64,000 bases of DNA, taken from NCBI RefSeq assembly GCF_018492665.1, contig NZ_JAFVME010000003.1, forward strand, positions 744,001-808,000, read 5' to 3'. The notes beneath the pieces are model-generated. The model saw only the letters and a program-made list of their open reading frames with translations. It ran no database searches and had not been told where the DNA came from. Positions 39,030 to 47,511 of this stretch are shown here, one piece after another. A program made the translations under genes and the position numbers. Source of the stretch: Pedobacter sp. B4-66 (lineage in GTDB: Bacteria > Bacteroidota > Bacteroidia > Sphingobacteriales > Sphingobacteriaceae). Every line of letters starts with the position of its first letter. Within the stretch, counting starts at the first letter, position 1.

Positions 39030-39428
39030 TTTTACTATTTTTAATATGAAGTAAAAGGGGATTGGTTTAAAATTAAGAATAAATCAGGTACAACTTATGA
39101 TCTGAAAGTAATTAACAAACATCTAGTGAACAAATAAAAATCACCATCACGAAGAAGTTACAAAGGGCTCTCTTTAAGCGAGTAAGCCATTTACCATGGT
39201 TACCCCATTAATGGTAAATACCATAAAACAGGGCACAGTCATCTATTATAAACCATAAAATAAGAAAAATATGTTCCTTAAGAAGAAGGATGGAAATTTC
39301 AATTTTTTGTTTGCAAACTCATACAATGGCTATTTGAGTTGTTAAATTTCTGATTTCATTAAGTATCTGTTAAATTATATAACAGAAAAAGTTATATTTA
39401 ATATTTGTTAGGTATAATATATTTTTAA
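39030..39428. other. Intergenic region, divergent, no gene seen
   Basis: This AT-rich gap precedes the large heme protein gene and the broken dehydrogenase gene. It holds an inverted repeat ATTTACCAT (39189-39197) with ATGGTAAAT (39211-39219), and a smaller hairpin TCTGTTA/TAACAGA at 39366-39386 near the start of the rightward gene. Both could be regulator sites. No exact TAnnTTTG box was found. Confidence 0.55.
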
Positions 39429-42400
39429 ATGATCAGATTCGCAAAAAGGAGAACTAATGTTACTCTTACAATTTTGGCGGGTGTGGTAATTGCGCTCTTA
39501 ACCCTGCAATTTACCCCTCCGAACTCAACCCCCCTCCAATTAAAAAAGGGAGCACACATTGTCCTTATAGGAAACAACCTGGGTTCAAGGATGCTAAACT
39601 ATGGACATTTCGAAACAGAGATGCACTTACGGTATCCTGACTTCAACCTTTACATAAGAAATATGTGCGACGGAGGAAATACTCCTGGATTCAGACCACA
39701 TGCCAGCAGAAATTCTCCATGGGCCTTCCCTGGAGCCGAAAAATTCCAGATTGAATTGGCTAATAACTCAGATAGTCAAGGACATTTTGAAACCGAAGAT
39801 CAATGGCTTACCAGACTCAAAGCCGATGTAGTTATCGCTTTCTTTGGATATAACGAATCTTTTGAGGGGCCAAAAGGTCTGGAAAACTATAAGGCTGAAC
39901 TTGATGCTTTTATAAAACATACACTAAAACAACAGTACAATGGTATTTCTGCACCGCAACTTGCTATAGTCTCACCAATCGCTTTCGAAGACTTATCTAA
40001 GCAATTTGATTTGCCTAATGGAAAACAGGAAAACATTAACCTGTCTCTTTATGCAGATGCTATGAAAGAAATTACAGCAAAGAATAATGTACATTTTGTT
40101 GATGCATACTCACCTACCAAGAATTGGTTCGATTCTGCCGAAAAGTTTATTACAATAGATGGTTCACAGCTAAGTGATGACGGATATGCACGGTTTGCAC
40201 CTTTATTAGCCGATCAGATTTTTGGTAAAGTTTCTATAAAATCAGAAAAAAACAAAGCTCTTGTTAATGCTGCTGTTCATGAGAAAAACTGGACTTGGCA
40301 TAATGACTTTAAAATCCCAAATGGGGTGCATGCTTACGGGCGCAGATATGATCCATTCGGACCAGACAACTATCCTGCAGAGATTAAAAGGCTCCGCGAA
40401 ATGACAGCAATAAGAGATACAGCTATTTGGAAGGCTATAAATGGTGAAAAAATGGATCTTGTTGCTGCAGATAAAAACACTACTCCTCCCCCTGTAGTCA
40501 AAACCAATTATACTCCAGGAAACAATGGAAGTTTGAAATATTTATATGGTCAGGAAGCGCTAAGTAAGCTTAAAGTTGCACCAGGATTTAAAATAGACCT
40601 TTTTGCGTCAGAAACAGAGTTCCCCGATTTGGCTAACCCTTGCCAAATCACTTTTGACAACAAGGGGCGTTTATGGGTGGCAACAATGCCTAGCTACCCT
40701 CATTATAGACCCGGTGATGCGAAACCTAATGATAAGCTGATTATTTTAGAGGATACAGATAACGATGGTAAGGCCGATAAGCAAACCACTTTTGCAGATG
40801 GCTTACACCTCCCACTAGGATTTGAAATTACTGCTGAAGGAGTTTACCTGTCGCAAGGAACAAACTTTATGCTGTTAAAAGACACAGATGGCGACGGTAA
40901 AGCAGACAAAAGAGAAATTCTTTTGAGTGGTTTCGACGATCATGATACCCACCATAATATTCATGCCTTCACTACTGATCCTTCTGGGGCAATATATATG
41001 GGCGAAGGCGTATTTTTACACACCAACGTAGAAACCTCTTATGGCCCTGTTAGAGCTACTAATGGCGGTTTTTACCGCTATAGCCCTCAGCGTCGCCACC
41101 TAGAGCGCACAGCACAACCTTATGTTCCAAATCCTTGGGGTATAGCCTTTGATCAATGGGGACAAAATTTCTATGCTGAAACCTCAGGTCCTGATGTTTG
41201 CTGGATGCTTCCAGTTTCTGTAAAACCAAGATATGGTGTATTTACAGAGCGATCGAGAGATTTACTTCAGCCAGAACACCGTGTGCGCCCAACCTCTGGT
41301 TTAGAGTTTGTATCTAGTCGCCACTTCCCTGAAGAGCTACAAGGCGATTTTCTAATCAATAACACCATTGGTTTCTTAGGTACTAAAGAGCACACATTGG
41401 TCGATGATGGTACCGGTTTCAAGAGCAGACACAGACAAGACTTAATGATAGCTGAAGATAAAAACTTTAGACCAGTAGATTTAGAGTTTGCACCTGACGG
41501 TTCATTGTATATAGCTGATTGGCACAATGTTTTAATTGGCCACATGCAGCACAACGCCCGTGATCCACTAAGGGATCATGTACACGGTCGCATCTACAGA
41601 ATCACTTACCCTTCTCGTCCTTTGATAAAAGCACCAAAAATTGCGGATGCAAGTATTCCTGAATTATTGGATAACCTTAAATTACCTGAAGATAGAGCAC
41701 GCTCCCGTACCAGATCTGAGTTACGTGGACGTAAAGCTGAAGATGTTCTTCCTCAGGTCAAATCATGGGTAGCTAAATTGGATAAAAACGACCCTAGATA
41801 TGAACACAACGTTTTAGAAGCGCTTTGGGTAACCTGGGGGCTTAATAAAGTAGATGTTCAATTACTTAAACAGTTGTTAAAAGCAAAGGATTTTCATGCA
41901 AGAGCAGCTGCAGTAAGGGTATTAAGATATACTGGGCACCAAGTAGCAGATCAGGCAAATTTACTAATGCAGGCTGCCAGTGACGAGCATGGCAGGGTTC
42001 GCCTTGAAGTGATTGCCGCCGCATCATGGTTACCTAAGGAAATAGCATTACCTATTGAGATGGAAGCGGGTAAAAAACCTGTTGATGAATGGATGAGAGC
42101 TGCTCATGAAACTGCTATCGCACACTTAAACGGAAGATCCGCCGGAGAGAAAAAACAAGAAAAACTGACCACTGCACTTATTGGCAAAGAAAAAGATCTT
42201 TACGTAAAAGGGAAAGCCATATTTGCAAAAGAAGGCTTTTGTATTACCTGCCATCAGGCAGACGGCAAAGGTTTACCATCATCTGGTTTCCCTCCAATTA
42301 CAGGATCAGCATGGGTTACCGGAAGTCAGGATCGTTTAATTAAACTGGTATTAAAAGGTTTACAAGGACCAATTGAAGTTAAAGGAAAAAAATACGCAGG

Positions 42401-42602
42401 CCAGGTACCAATGACTCCTTTTGGAGGTATGCTAAAAGATGATGAAGTAGCTGCTGTATTAACTTATGTAAGAAATTCATTTGGCAATCAGGCATCTGCG
42501 GTATCTCCTGCCAAGGTTAAACAAGTGAGAAATGCAACGAAAAGTAAAACAGGATTTTATTCTCCGGCTGAATTGTTAAAACAACATCCTTTAGAGAAGT
42601 AG
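39429..42602 (+). CDS. SGNH-like/PVC-type propeller/HEAT/cytochrome c fusion protein
   Basis: The 1057-residue protein is anchored or exported by one N-terminal hydrophobic helix (about 11-29). Domains in order: an SGNH-like domain (about 45-270), a PVC-type beta-propeller dehydrogenase-like domain (about 385-700, with calcium-like DTDNDGKADK and DTDGDGKADK), HEAT-like repeats (about 740-890) and a class I cytochrome c with heme motif C938-I-T-C941-H942 and axial Met995 (PMTPFGG). In the SGNH domain the GDSx serine position reads GNNLGS and the terminal histidine position reads LSDDGY, so that domain appears catalytically dead. Such proteins are inferred to oxidise sugars or alcohols in the periplasm. 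The gene faces a sugar-acid operon. Confidence 0.85.
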   Translation: MIRFAKRRTNVTLTILAGVVIALLTLQFTPPNSTPLQLKKGAHIVLIGNNLGSRMLNYGHFETEMHLRYPDFNLYIRNMCDGGNTPGFRPHASRNSPWAFPGAEKFQIELANNSDSQGHFETEDQWLTRLKADVVIAFFGYNESFEGPKGLENYKAELDAFIKHTLKQQYNGISAPQLAIVSPIAFEDLSKQFDLPNGKQENINLSLYADAMKEITAKNNVHFVDAYSPTKNWFDSAEKFITIDGSQLSDDGYARFAPLLADQIFGKVSIKSEKNKALVNAAVHEKNWTWHNDFKIPNGVHAYGRRYDPFGPDNYPAEIKRLREMTAIRDTAIWKAINGEKMDLVAADKNTTPPPVVKTNYTPGNNGSLKYLYGQEALSKLKVAPGFKIDLFASETEFPDLANPCQITFDNKGRLWVATMPSYPHYRPGDAKPNDKLIILEDTDNDGKADKQTTFADGLHLPLGFEITAEGVYLSQGTNFMLLKDTDGDGKADKREILLSGFDDHDTHHNIHAFTTDPSGAIYMGEGVFLHTNVETSYGPVRATNGGFYRYSPQRRHLERTAQPYVPNPWGIAFDQWGQNFYAETSGPDVCWMLPVSVKPRYGVFTERSRDLLQPEHRVRPTSGLEFVSSRHFPEELQGDFLINNTIGFLGTKEHTLVDDGTGFKSRHRQDLMIAEDKNFRPVDLEFAPDGSLYIADWHNVLIGHMQHNARDPLRDHVHGRIYRITYPSRPLIKAPKIADASIPELLDNLKLPEDRARSRTRSELRGRKAEDVLPQVKSWVAKLDKNDPRYEHNVLEALWVTWGLNKVDVQLLKQLLKAKDFHARAAAVRVLRYTGHQVADQANLLMQAASDEHGRVRLEVIAAASWLPKEIALPIEMEAGKKPVDEWMRAAHETAIAHLNGRSAGEKKQEKLTTALIGKEKDLYVKGKAIFAKEGFCITCHQADGKGLPSSGFPPITGSAWVTGSQDRLIKLVLKGLQGPIEVKGKKYAGQVPMTPFGGMLKDDEVAAVLTYVRNSFGNQASAVSPAKVKQVRNATKSKTGFYSPAELLKQHPLEK

Positions 42603-42612
42603 TGTTGATCAA

Positions 42613-42699
42613 TCGTCATTCTGAATTTATTTCAGAACCTCACACAAACAAGGTCTAGAAATAGCTGTGGCGGATTCTGAAATAAATTCAGAATGACGA
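42613..42699. repeat. Inverted repeat with 25-base perfect arms
   Basis: Positions 42613-42637 and 42675-42699 are exactly complementary; the arm contains TCATTCTGAATTTATTTC. The 37-base spacer includes CACACAAACAAGG. A single-arm copy occurs at 27689-27710. It resembles the dispersed palindromic units found in intergenic DNA of Pedobacter-like genomes. Confidence 0.85.
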
Positions 42700-42704
42700 A
42701 TAAA

Positions 42705-42740
42705 AAAAAGGAATGCTGGCAAAAGCCAGCATTCCTTTTT
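42705..42740. terminator. Bidirectional terminator
   Basis: AAAAAGGAATGCTGGC (42705-42720) pairs with GCCAGCATTCCTTTTT (42725-42740) over 16 bases with a four-A loop. It serves the convergent heme-protein and 2-hydroxyacid dehydrogenase transcripts. Confidence 0.93.
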
Positions 42741-42762
42741 AAATGAGCTTAATTTAGCCCTT

Positions 42763-43722
42763 TTAAACGCGCTCTTTAAGTGCGCTATAATTAAATATGC
42801 TTTTGGCATCAGGGGTTTCACCTTTAAGTACTGCCACTACATTTTTTACAGTAAGCATACACATCTGTCTGTATGTTGAAGCCGTAAGGCTACCAGAATG
42901 CGGCGTAACCAATGCTCTTGAGTGGTGCAAGATTGGAAAACCTGGAACCGGAGGTTCTTCAGGTAAAACATCCGCTGCAAACCCAGAAATCTTTTGATCA
43001 TTAAGCGCCTTTAAAAGAGCTTCATGATCAATAAGAGCACCTCTGGCAGTGTTAATCAATAAAGAATTAGGCTTCATTAAAGCAAGCTGTTCCTCTCCTA
43101 TTATTGTTCCTGTTTCCTTTGTAAATGGTAAATGGAGACTAACTACATCTGACTGTTGTAATACCTCATTCATTGATAAATAGGTATATGGAAGATCCTG
43201 AGGAGACCTACTCCAATACAGAACATTCATTCCAAAAGCCTCGCCAAGTTTAGCTACACGTTTACCAATATTTCCCATTCCTAAAATCCCAAGCGTTTTT
43301 CCATTCAACTCATCACCAGCATATTGATTACGCCAGTTCCAATTATCCTGTTTAACTTGAGAAACAGATTCATACATATTGCGCATCAGCATTAACATCA
43401 ATGACAAACTATGTTCTGCAATGGTAGCTGCATTTGAGCCGGGAGCATTTATTACCATAATATTTCTATTGGTAGCTTCCTGAACATCCACATTATCTAA
43501 ACCAACGCCACACCTTGCAGCTATGAGCAAGGCCGGACAGGCTTCCATTAATGCTTTACTTATTTGTCCTTTCCCACGGGTAATAACTGCATGTATCTCA
43601 GGGTTTTTAAGCACCTCAATTAAAGAAGCTTCATCATATCCCGTCAATACATTTACATGCTCCTCAAGAATCGTTAATGCATCATCGGCAATCGTTTCAA
43701 GTAATAAAACGTTTTTCTTCAT
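42763..43722 (-). CDS. D-isomer-specific 2-hydroxyacid dehydrogenase
   Basis: The 319-residue enzyme has the NAD-binding motif GMGNIGKRVAKLG and the catalytic triad of the family: Arg in NTARGALID, Glu in DVLPEEPPVPG and His in TPHSGSLTAS. It interconverts 2-oxo and D-2-hydroxy acids with NAD(H), and resembles phosphoglycerate and hydroxypyruvate reductases. It is the last gene of the five-gene leftward operon, three bases after the VOC gene, which suggests that it handles the keto-acid end of a sugar-acid pathway. It ends before a bidirectional terminator. Confidence 0.9.
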   Translation of the reverse strand: MKKNVLLLETIADDALTILEEHVNVLTGYDEASLIEVLKNPEIHAVITRGKGQISKALMEACPALLIAARCGVGLDNVDVQEATNRNIMVINAPGSNAATIAEHSLSLMLMLMRNMYESVSQVKQDNWNWRNQYAGDELNGKTLGILGMGNIGKRVAKLGEAFGMNVLYWSRSPQDLPYTYLSMNEVLQQSDVVSLHLPFTKETGTIIGEEQLALMKPNSLLINTARGALIDHEALLKALNDQKISGFAADVLPEEPPVPGFPILHHSRALVTPHSGSLTASTYRQMCMLTVKNVVAVLKGETPDAKSIFNYSALKERV

Positions 43723-43725
43723 TGG

Positions 43726-44211
43726 CTATTTATGATATAAAGTGGCATCATCTGATCTATACCCTCTAAAATCATTCCTATTCGAAACGTACAAGCCTTC
43801 TTCATAAAACTCATCTTCAAATATCAATGGATCAACGTCACTTCCCGGAGTGGAAGAAATCTCTACAAGATTACCGGCTGGGTCACGCACAAACATTTGC
43901 ATAGCACCGTCAGGTAACTGTCTTACCTTACCCCAAGGTTTTACATCAATAACATTAAGTTCTTTCATACGGAAGAAAATGCTGTTAAAGTCATCAACCT
44001 GGACACAGATGTGTCCACGGAAGGAAGTAGTATCTTCCCATTCAGAAAGATGCAATTGTTGCTCATCATTAAATTTAAAAAACATCACCGGGTAGTCAAA
44101 CCTAAATGCTGCAAGTGGTTCTAAGCCTAGTTCATTTTGATAGAATTCGCCTGCTTTTTCCAGGTTGTTTACAATTAGTGTAACGTGATTAATTTTTACT
44201 GCACGTGCCAT
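43726..44211 (-). CDS. VOC (glyoxalase/bleomycin-resistance) superfamily protein
   Basis: The 161-residue protein opens INHVTLIVNNLEKAGEFYQN and has RGHICVQVDD and MFVRDPAGNLVEIS, which give the His and Glu ligands of the paired beta-alpha-beta fold. Family members are metal-dependent lyases, isomerases or dioxygenases. In this operon it sits between an enolase-superfamily dehydratase and a hydroxyacid dehydrogenase, so an isomerase or lyase step on a keto acid is plausible, but this is inference. Confidence 0.85.
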   Translation of the reverse strand: MARAVKINHVTLIVNNLEKAGEFYQNELGLEPLAAFRFDYPVMFFKFNDEQQLHLSEWEDTTSFRGHICVQVDDFNSIFFRMKELNVIDVKPWGKVRQLPDGAMQMFVRDPAGNLVEISSTPGSDVDPLIFEDEFYEEGLYVSNRNDFRGYRSDDATLYHK

Positions 44212-44246
44212 ATCTAAATATTTTTAATACTATTTAATTACCTATT

Positions 44247-45413
44247 TTAAATTGTCTGTTTGAATTCCTTTACGAAATCCCAATTAGGAGTTAATCCTAA
44301 TCCAGGTGCTGTTGGAGCACCAATTACTCCATCCTTAACCTCTATTTGCTCTTTTACTAAGTCATACATCATTGGATTTCCACCTAGAGAGAACTCAATT
44401 ATTGTTGCAGCTGCAGATGCAAAAGCTACATTTAGGCCAGCCATAAAAGAAAAGGCAGAACCCCAGCAATGAGGAGCCAATTCAAGCTGATGAACACTCG
44501 CCAAATGACCTACGCGCATCGTTTCTGAAATACCACCAATGATGGCTGCATCAGGCTGGATTACATCAAGAGCTCTTACCTCAAGTAAGTCGCGGATATC
44601 AAAACTAGTGTATTCACTTTCTCCCGCAGCAATTGGAATAGCTGTAGAAGCTCTTACTTCTGCAGTTCCATGTCTGTTATCAGGACTAATGGGTTCTTCA
44701 AACCAGTATAAATTACAATCTTCTACCCCTCTGCAAAATTGTTTAGCTTCAGGCACACTAAAAGTTCCGTGTGCATCAGCCATCAATTTAATATTTGGCC
44801 CTAGGGCTTCTCTTGCAGCTTTTACACGATTGATACTGTTTTGAACCGTTTGATCCATAATACCAACACGCATTTTTACTGCATTAAATCCTTTGGCTAC
44901 GTAACCATTTAATTGTGTCCCAATGTTTTCGGCATCTGCCCAGCCACCGCTTGCATAAGCAGGCATCTGATCGCGACAAGAACCACCTAACAGATCCATT
45001 ACCGGAACACCCAAAGCCTTACCTTTTAAATCCCACAAAGCAGTGTCTATACCACTCATTGCGGATACAGTAAGCCCTCTCCTTCCAAGAATTGGAAATC
45101 TTCTGCCTCTGCTAAGTGCATAATGATCACGTGTGCCATTATACATTTCTTCCCAAAGTCGATTTATATTTTTTGCGTCTTTGCCCATTAAAATAGGCTT
45201 CAACTCATTTTCTATGCAACTTACAATTGATGCACAGACTCCAGAAGACCCTACGGCAGCTTTAGCCTCTCCAAAGCCCTGAAGGCCGTCTTCTGTTGTA
45301 ATCACAACAAGAGTCATGTCAAAATTGGTTAGCAGACCATAGTCAGAAAAGTGTTGCTTTTCCTTCGGAATGGGACAGCGCAACCAAAACGCTTCTACAT
45401 TTGTTATTTTCAT
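44247..45413 (-). CDS. Mandelate racemase/muconate lactonizing enzyme family, probable acid-sugar dehydratase
   Basis: The 388-residue protein has the enolase-superfamily capping domain and barrel. Visible active-site pieces are VKMR at the end of the second barrel strand, metal ligands in LMADAHGT, WFEEPISPDN and AAGESEYT, and the His-Asp dyad suggested by VIQPDAAIIGG and LAPHCWGS. This set fits the mandelate racemase subgroup, which contains many acid-sugar dehydratases that form 2-keto-3-deoxy acids. It is gene three of a five-gene operon with a TIM-barrel isomerase and a 2-hydroxyacid dehydrogenase. The exact sugar acid is unknown. Confidence 0.88.
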   Translation of the reverse strand: MKITNVEAFWLRCPIPKEKQHFSDYGLLTNFDMTLVVITTEDGLQGFGEAKAAVGSSGVCASIVSCIENELKPILMGKDAKNINRLWEEMYNGTRDHYALSRGRRFPILGRRGLTVSAMSGIDTALWDLKGKALGVPVMDLLGGSCRDQMPAYASGGWADAENIGTQLNGYVAKGFNAVKMRVGIMDQTVQNSINRVKAAREALGPNIKLMADAHGTFSVPEAKQFCRGVEDCNLYWFEEPISPDNRHGTAEVRASTAIPIAAGESEYTSFDIRDLLEVRALDVIQPDAAIIGGISETMRVGHLASVHQLELAPHCWGSAFSFMAGLNVAFASAAATIIEFSLGGNPMMYDLVKEQIEVKDGVIGAPTAPGLGLTPNWDFVKEFKQTI

Positions 45414-45431
45414 TTAGGTTTATTTTGTGGT

Positions 45432-46328
45432 TTAATTTGTGTTACTAATAAGTTGAGATAAGGTATCAAAAGATTTCCTGGTCAGCATAGTATAAAATTC
45501 TTCTGAAACTGAAGTACTGCCATGATCTTCCAAAAATTTCTTTTGCTCTGGAGATAAATCTATTGGGTTTTCATCAATAGAATTTGGATAAGGATTAGCA
45601 GGTGTGCGGTCTAATGGAGAGCAGAACTCAACAGAAAGCACTTCATTATATCCTATTTCTTGAAGTGTATCTATTATTTTTCGCCAGTTCAGATTACCCA
45701 TTCCCGGTGCCATTCTGTTGTTATCAGCAACATGAAATCCTATCAGTTTTCCTTTTGTTTTCCTGATGGTTTCGAACATATCGATTTCCTCAATGTTCAT
45801 ATGGAAAGTATCCAGACAAACACCACAGTTAGGTCCAACAGCCTGAGCCAAAGCCAAAGCTTGTTCTCCTCTATTTATAAAATAGGTTTCGAACCTGTTA
45901 ATAGGCTCTATTCCAATTAATATTCCTGATTGTTCTGTGTATTCGTAAATCTCTTTTAAAGAATCAACGGCCCATTGCCATTCTTCTTCTGGCCTTCCAT
46001 CAGGCACTATTTTTCCGACAGTACCAGGCACCACGGAAACCATATGGCCATCAAGTTCTTTTACCATGCGGACTACATCTTTTACGTACTGTACAGATTT
46101 TGCCCTTTGGGCTTCATCTTTAGCAAGTAAATTACGGTCTTCAAGCATCAAAGTAACAGATCCCCAGCAGGATAAGCCATGTTCTTTTAACAATTTTCGC
46201 ACCAGATTGGTGTCGTAATGTTCAGGACTCCCTGCAATTTCAAGTTTAGTGTAGCCAAGACTGGATGCTCTGCGAATGGTGGTCTCTATCGTTTCGGATC
46301 GCATCCAATTATGTATTGAAAGTTCCAT
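45432..46328 (-). CDS. Sugar phosphate isomerase/epimerase family TIM-barrel protein
   Basis: The 298-residue protein belongs to the xylose isomerase-like/AP endonuclease 2 family: SLGYTKLEIAGSPEHYD, GIEPINRFETYFINRG, CGVCLDTFHMNIEE and VADNNRMAPGMG carry the Glu, Asp and His metal ligands. Members isomerise or epimerise sugars, keto-sugars or inositols. It lies 18 bases before the enolase-superfamily gene in the same operon and would act upstream or beside it. It has no signal peptide, so it is cytoplasmic. Confidence 0.88.
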   Translation of the reverse strand: MELSIHNWMRSETIETTIRRASSLGYTKLEIAGSPEHYDTNLVRKLLKEHGLSCWGSVTLMLEDRNLLAKDEAQRAKSVQYVKDVVRMVKELDGHMVSVVPGTVGKIVPDGRPEEEWQWAVDSLKEIYEYTEQSGILIGIEPINRFETYFINRGEQALALAQAVGPNCGVCLDTFHMNIEEIDMFETIRKTKGKLIGFHVADNNRMAPGMGNLNWRKIIDTLQEIGYNEVLSVEFCSPLDRTPANPYPNSIDENPIDLSPEQKKFLEDHGSTSVSEEFYTMLTRKSFDTLSQLISNTN

Positions 46329-46383
46329 AAAGAATTAAATAAGGTAATATTTGGTTTAAAAAGTGTGTTTCAGAATTGTACTT

Positions 46384-47253
46384 TTAGTCTCTGTAAGGCA
46401 CGTTCATTTCTATTTTACCTGCCCATTTTTTTGGAACAGGTTTATTTAAAGTCCAATGAACAGCGTTGATGACAAGCCTTTGAAGGCCCTCTTCGTTAAA
46501 ATCCTTCGGATGACCAAGTGTAGTCATAAATGACCTTCCGCCAGCAGCTGTTTTCCATGTCCATGCAACAGGATTATCAATTGCCGCCTTATCAGGATTA
46601 ACAGATTTGCCCATTAACAACCATGTAGATCCCTTTACCGGATAGTGAGGCAATACGTGGTACAACCATGAGTCTGCGTGGAAATTATTAGGTACACCAG
46701 TTAAAATTGGGTGTTTAGCATTAGCAGGGATAACAGAAACATCAGTGGTAGAATTATGACCATAATGAGTGTGCCCCCCTTTTCCCCATCCTGGAGGCGC
46801 TCCAAATGCTAATTCACCAAAAGCATTCCACTTTTCTAGTGGATGTCCTGCCGGATAATTAAAGGCATGTGTAGTTGTTCTGAAGCCCATTACCGGCTTG
46901 CCAGACTTTAAATAATCATCAATGTATTTTACCTGATCTTCAGGTAAACGTCTCCAGCGCAAATAGAATACAGCTAAATCTGCTTCTTTTAAAGCTTCCA
47001 ATCCTGGAATGTTTTCTTCAGATGTATAATCAGGTGAAGATTTTAGAACGATTGTACGCATTCCGTAGTTTTTTTCTAATTCGGCGGCAATAAGCGGCAT
47101 GGTAGCTTCACTACTGTATTCATGGTCGCCTGTAACAAATACTACAAGTGTTTTTTTTGACTTCTGCTTCTTACTTTGTGCAGTAGAATAGAAAGAATTG
47201 AATAGCAATATGCTTGTTGCAATTAAACATATTAAGCCCTTTAGATTTTTCAT
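46384..47253 (-). CDS. ThuA-like domain protein, secreted
   Basis: The 289-residue protein has a signal peptide (about 1-26, ending STAQ) and a ThuA-like glutamine-amidotransferase-type fold: VVFVTGDHEYSSEATMP, LKEADLAVFYLRWRRLP, GFRTTTHAFNYPAG and TTLGHPKDFNEEGLQRL. ThuA proteins occur in trehalose and other 3-keto-glycoside pathways, though their chemistry is uncertain. It is the first gene of the leftward operon and the only exported member, and it may work with the heme-containing propeller protein encoded on the facing strand. Confidence 0.85.
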   Translation of the reverse strand: MKNLKGLICLIATSILLFNSFYSTAQSKKQKSKKTLVVFVTGDHEYSSEATMPLIAAELEKNYGMRTIVLKSSPDYTSEENIPGLEALKEADLAVFYLRWRRLPEDQVKYIDDYLKSGKPVMGFRTTTHAFNYPAGHPLEKWNAFGELAFGAPPGWGKGGHTHYGHNSTTDVSVIPANAKHPILTGVPNNFHADSWLYHVLPHYPVKGSTWLLMGKSVNPDKAAIDNPVAWTWKTAAGGRSFMTTLGHPKDFNEEGLQRLVINAVHWTLNKPVPKKWAGKIEMNVPYRD

Positions 47254-47511
47254 TGTGGTTTTATTTTTTTGGTTAGATGGACTAATTAGATAAGCGTCAG
47301 CCCGGAAAGCAATTAATTTAACGGTTAATCAAAAATATGATTATTAAAACAAAAACCAAGTTAAAAAACACTATTCGTCTGTCACAAGTTCGTGTCGAAA
47401 TGCATCAAAAACCCCCAAACATGCATTCTATGCTTACATCTTACTATCCAGTCATTAAACACTGTTCACTTTATGCATAATAATTTTTAATTTGCACGTT
47501 TTAAGATAATT

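Noticed and set aside
39189-39219. Inverted repeat as a terminator
   Set aside because: It lies between divergent genes, has no T-run, and the 13-base spacer fits an operator better, so it was only mentioned within the intergenic entry.
44260-44844. Plus-strand frames across the enolase-superfamily gene
   Set aside because: They are antisense to a gene with clear active-site motifs and show no family resemblance.
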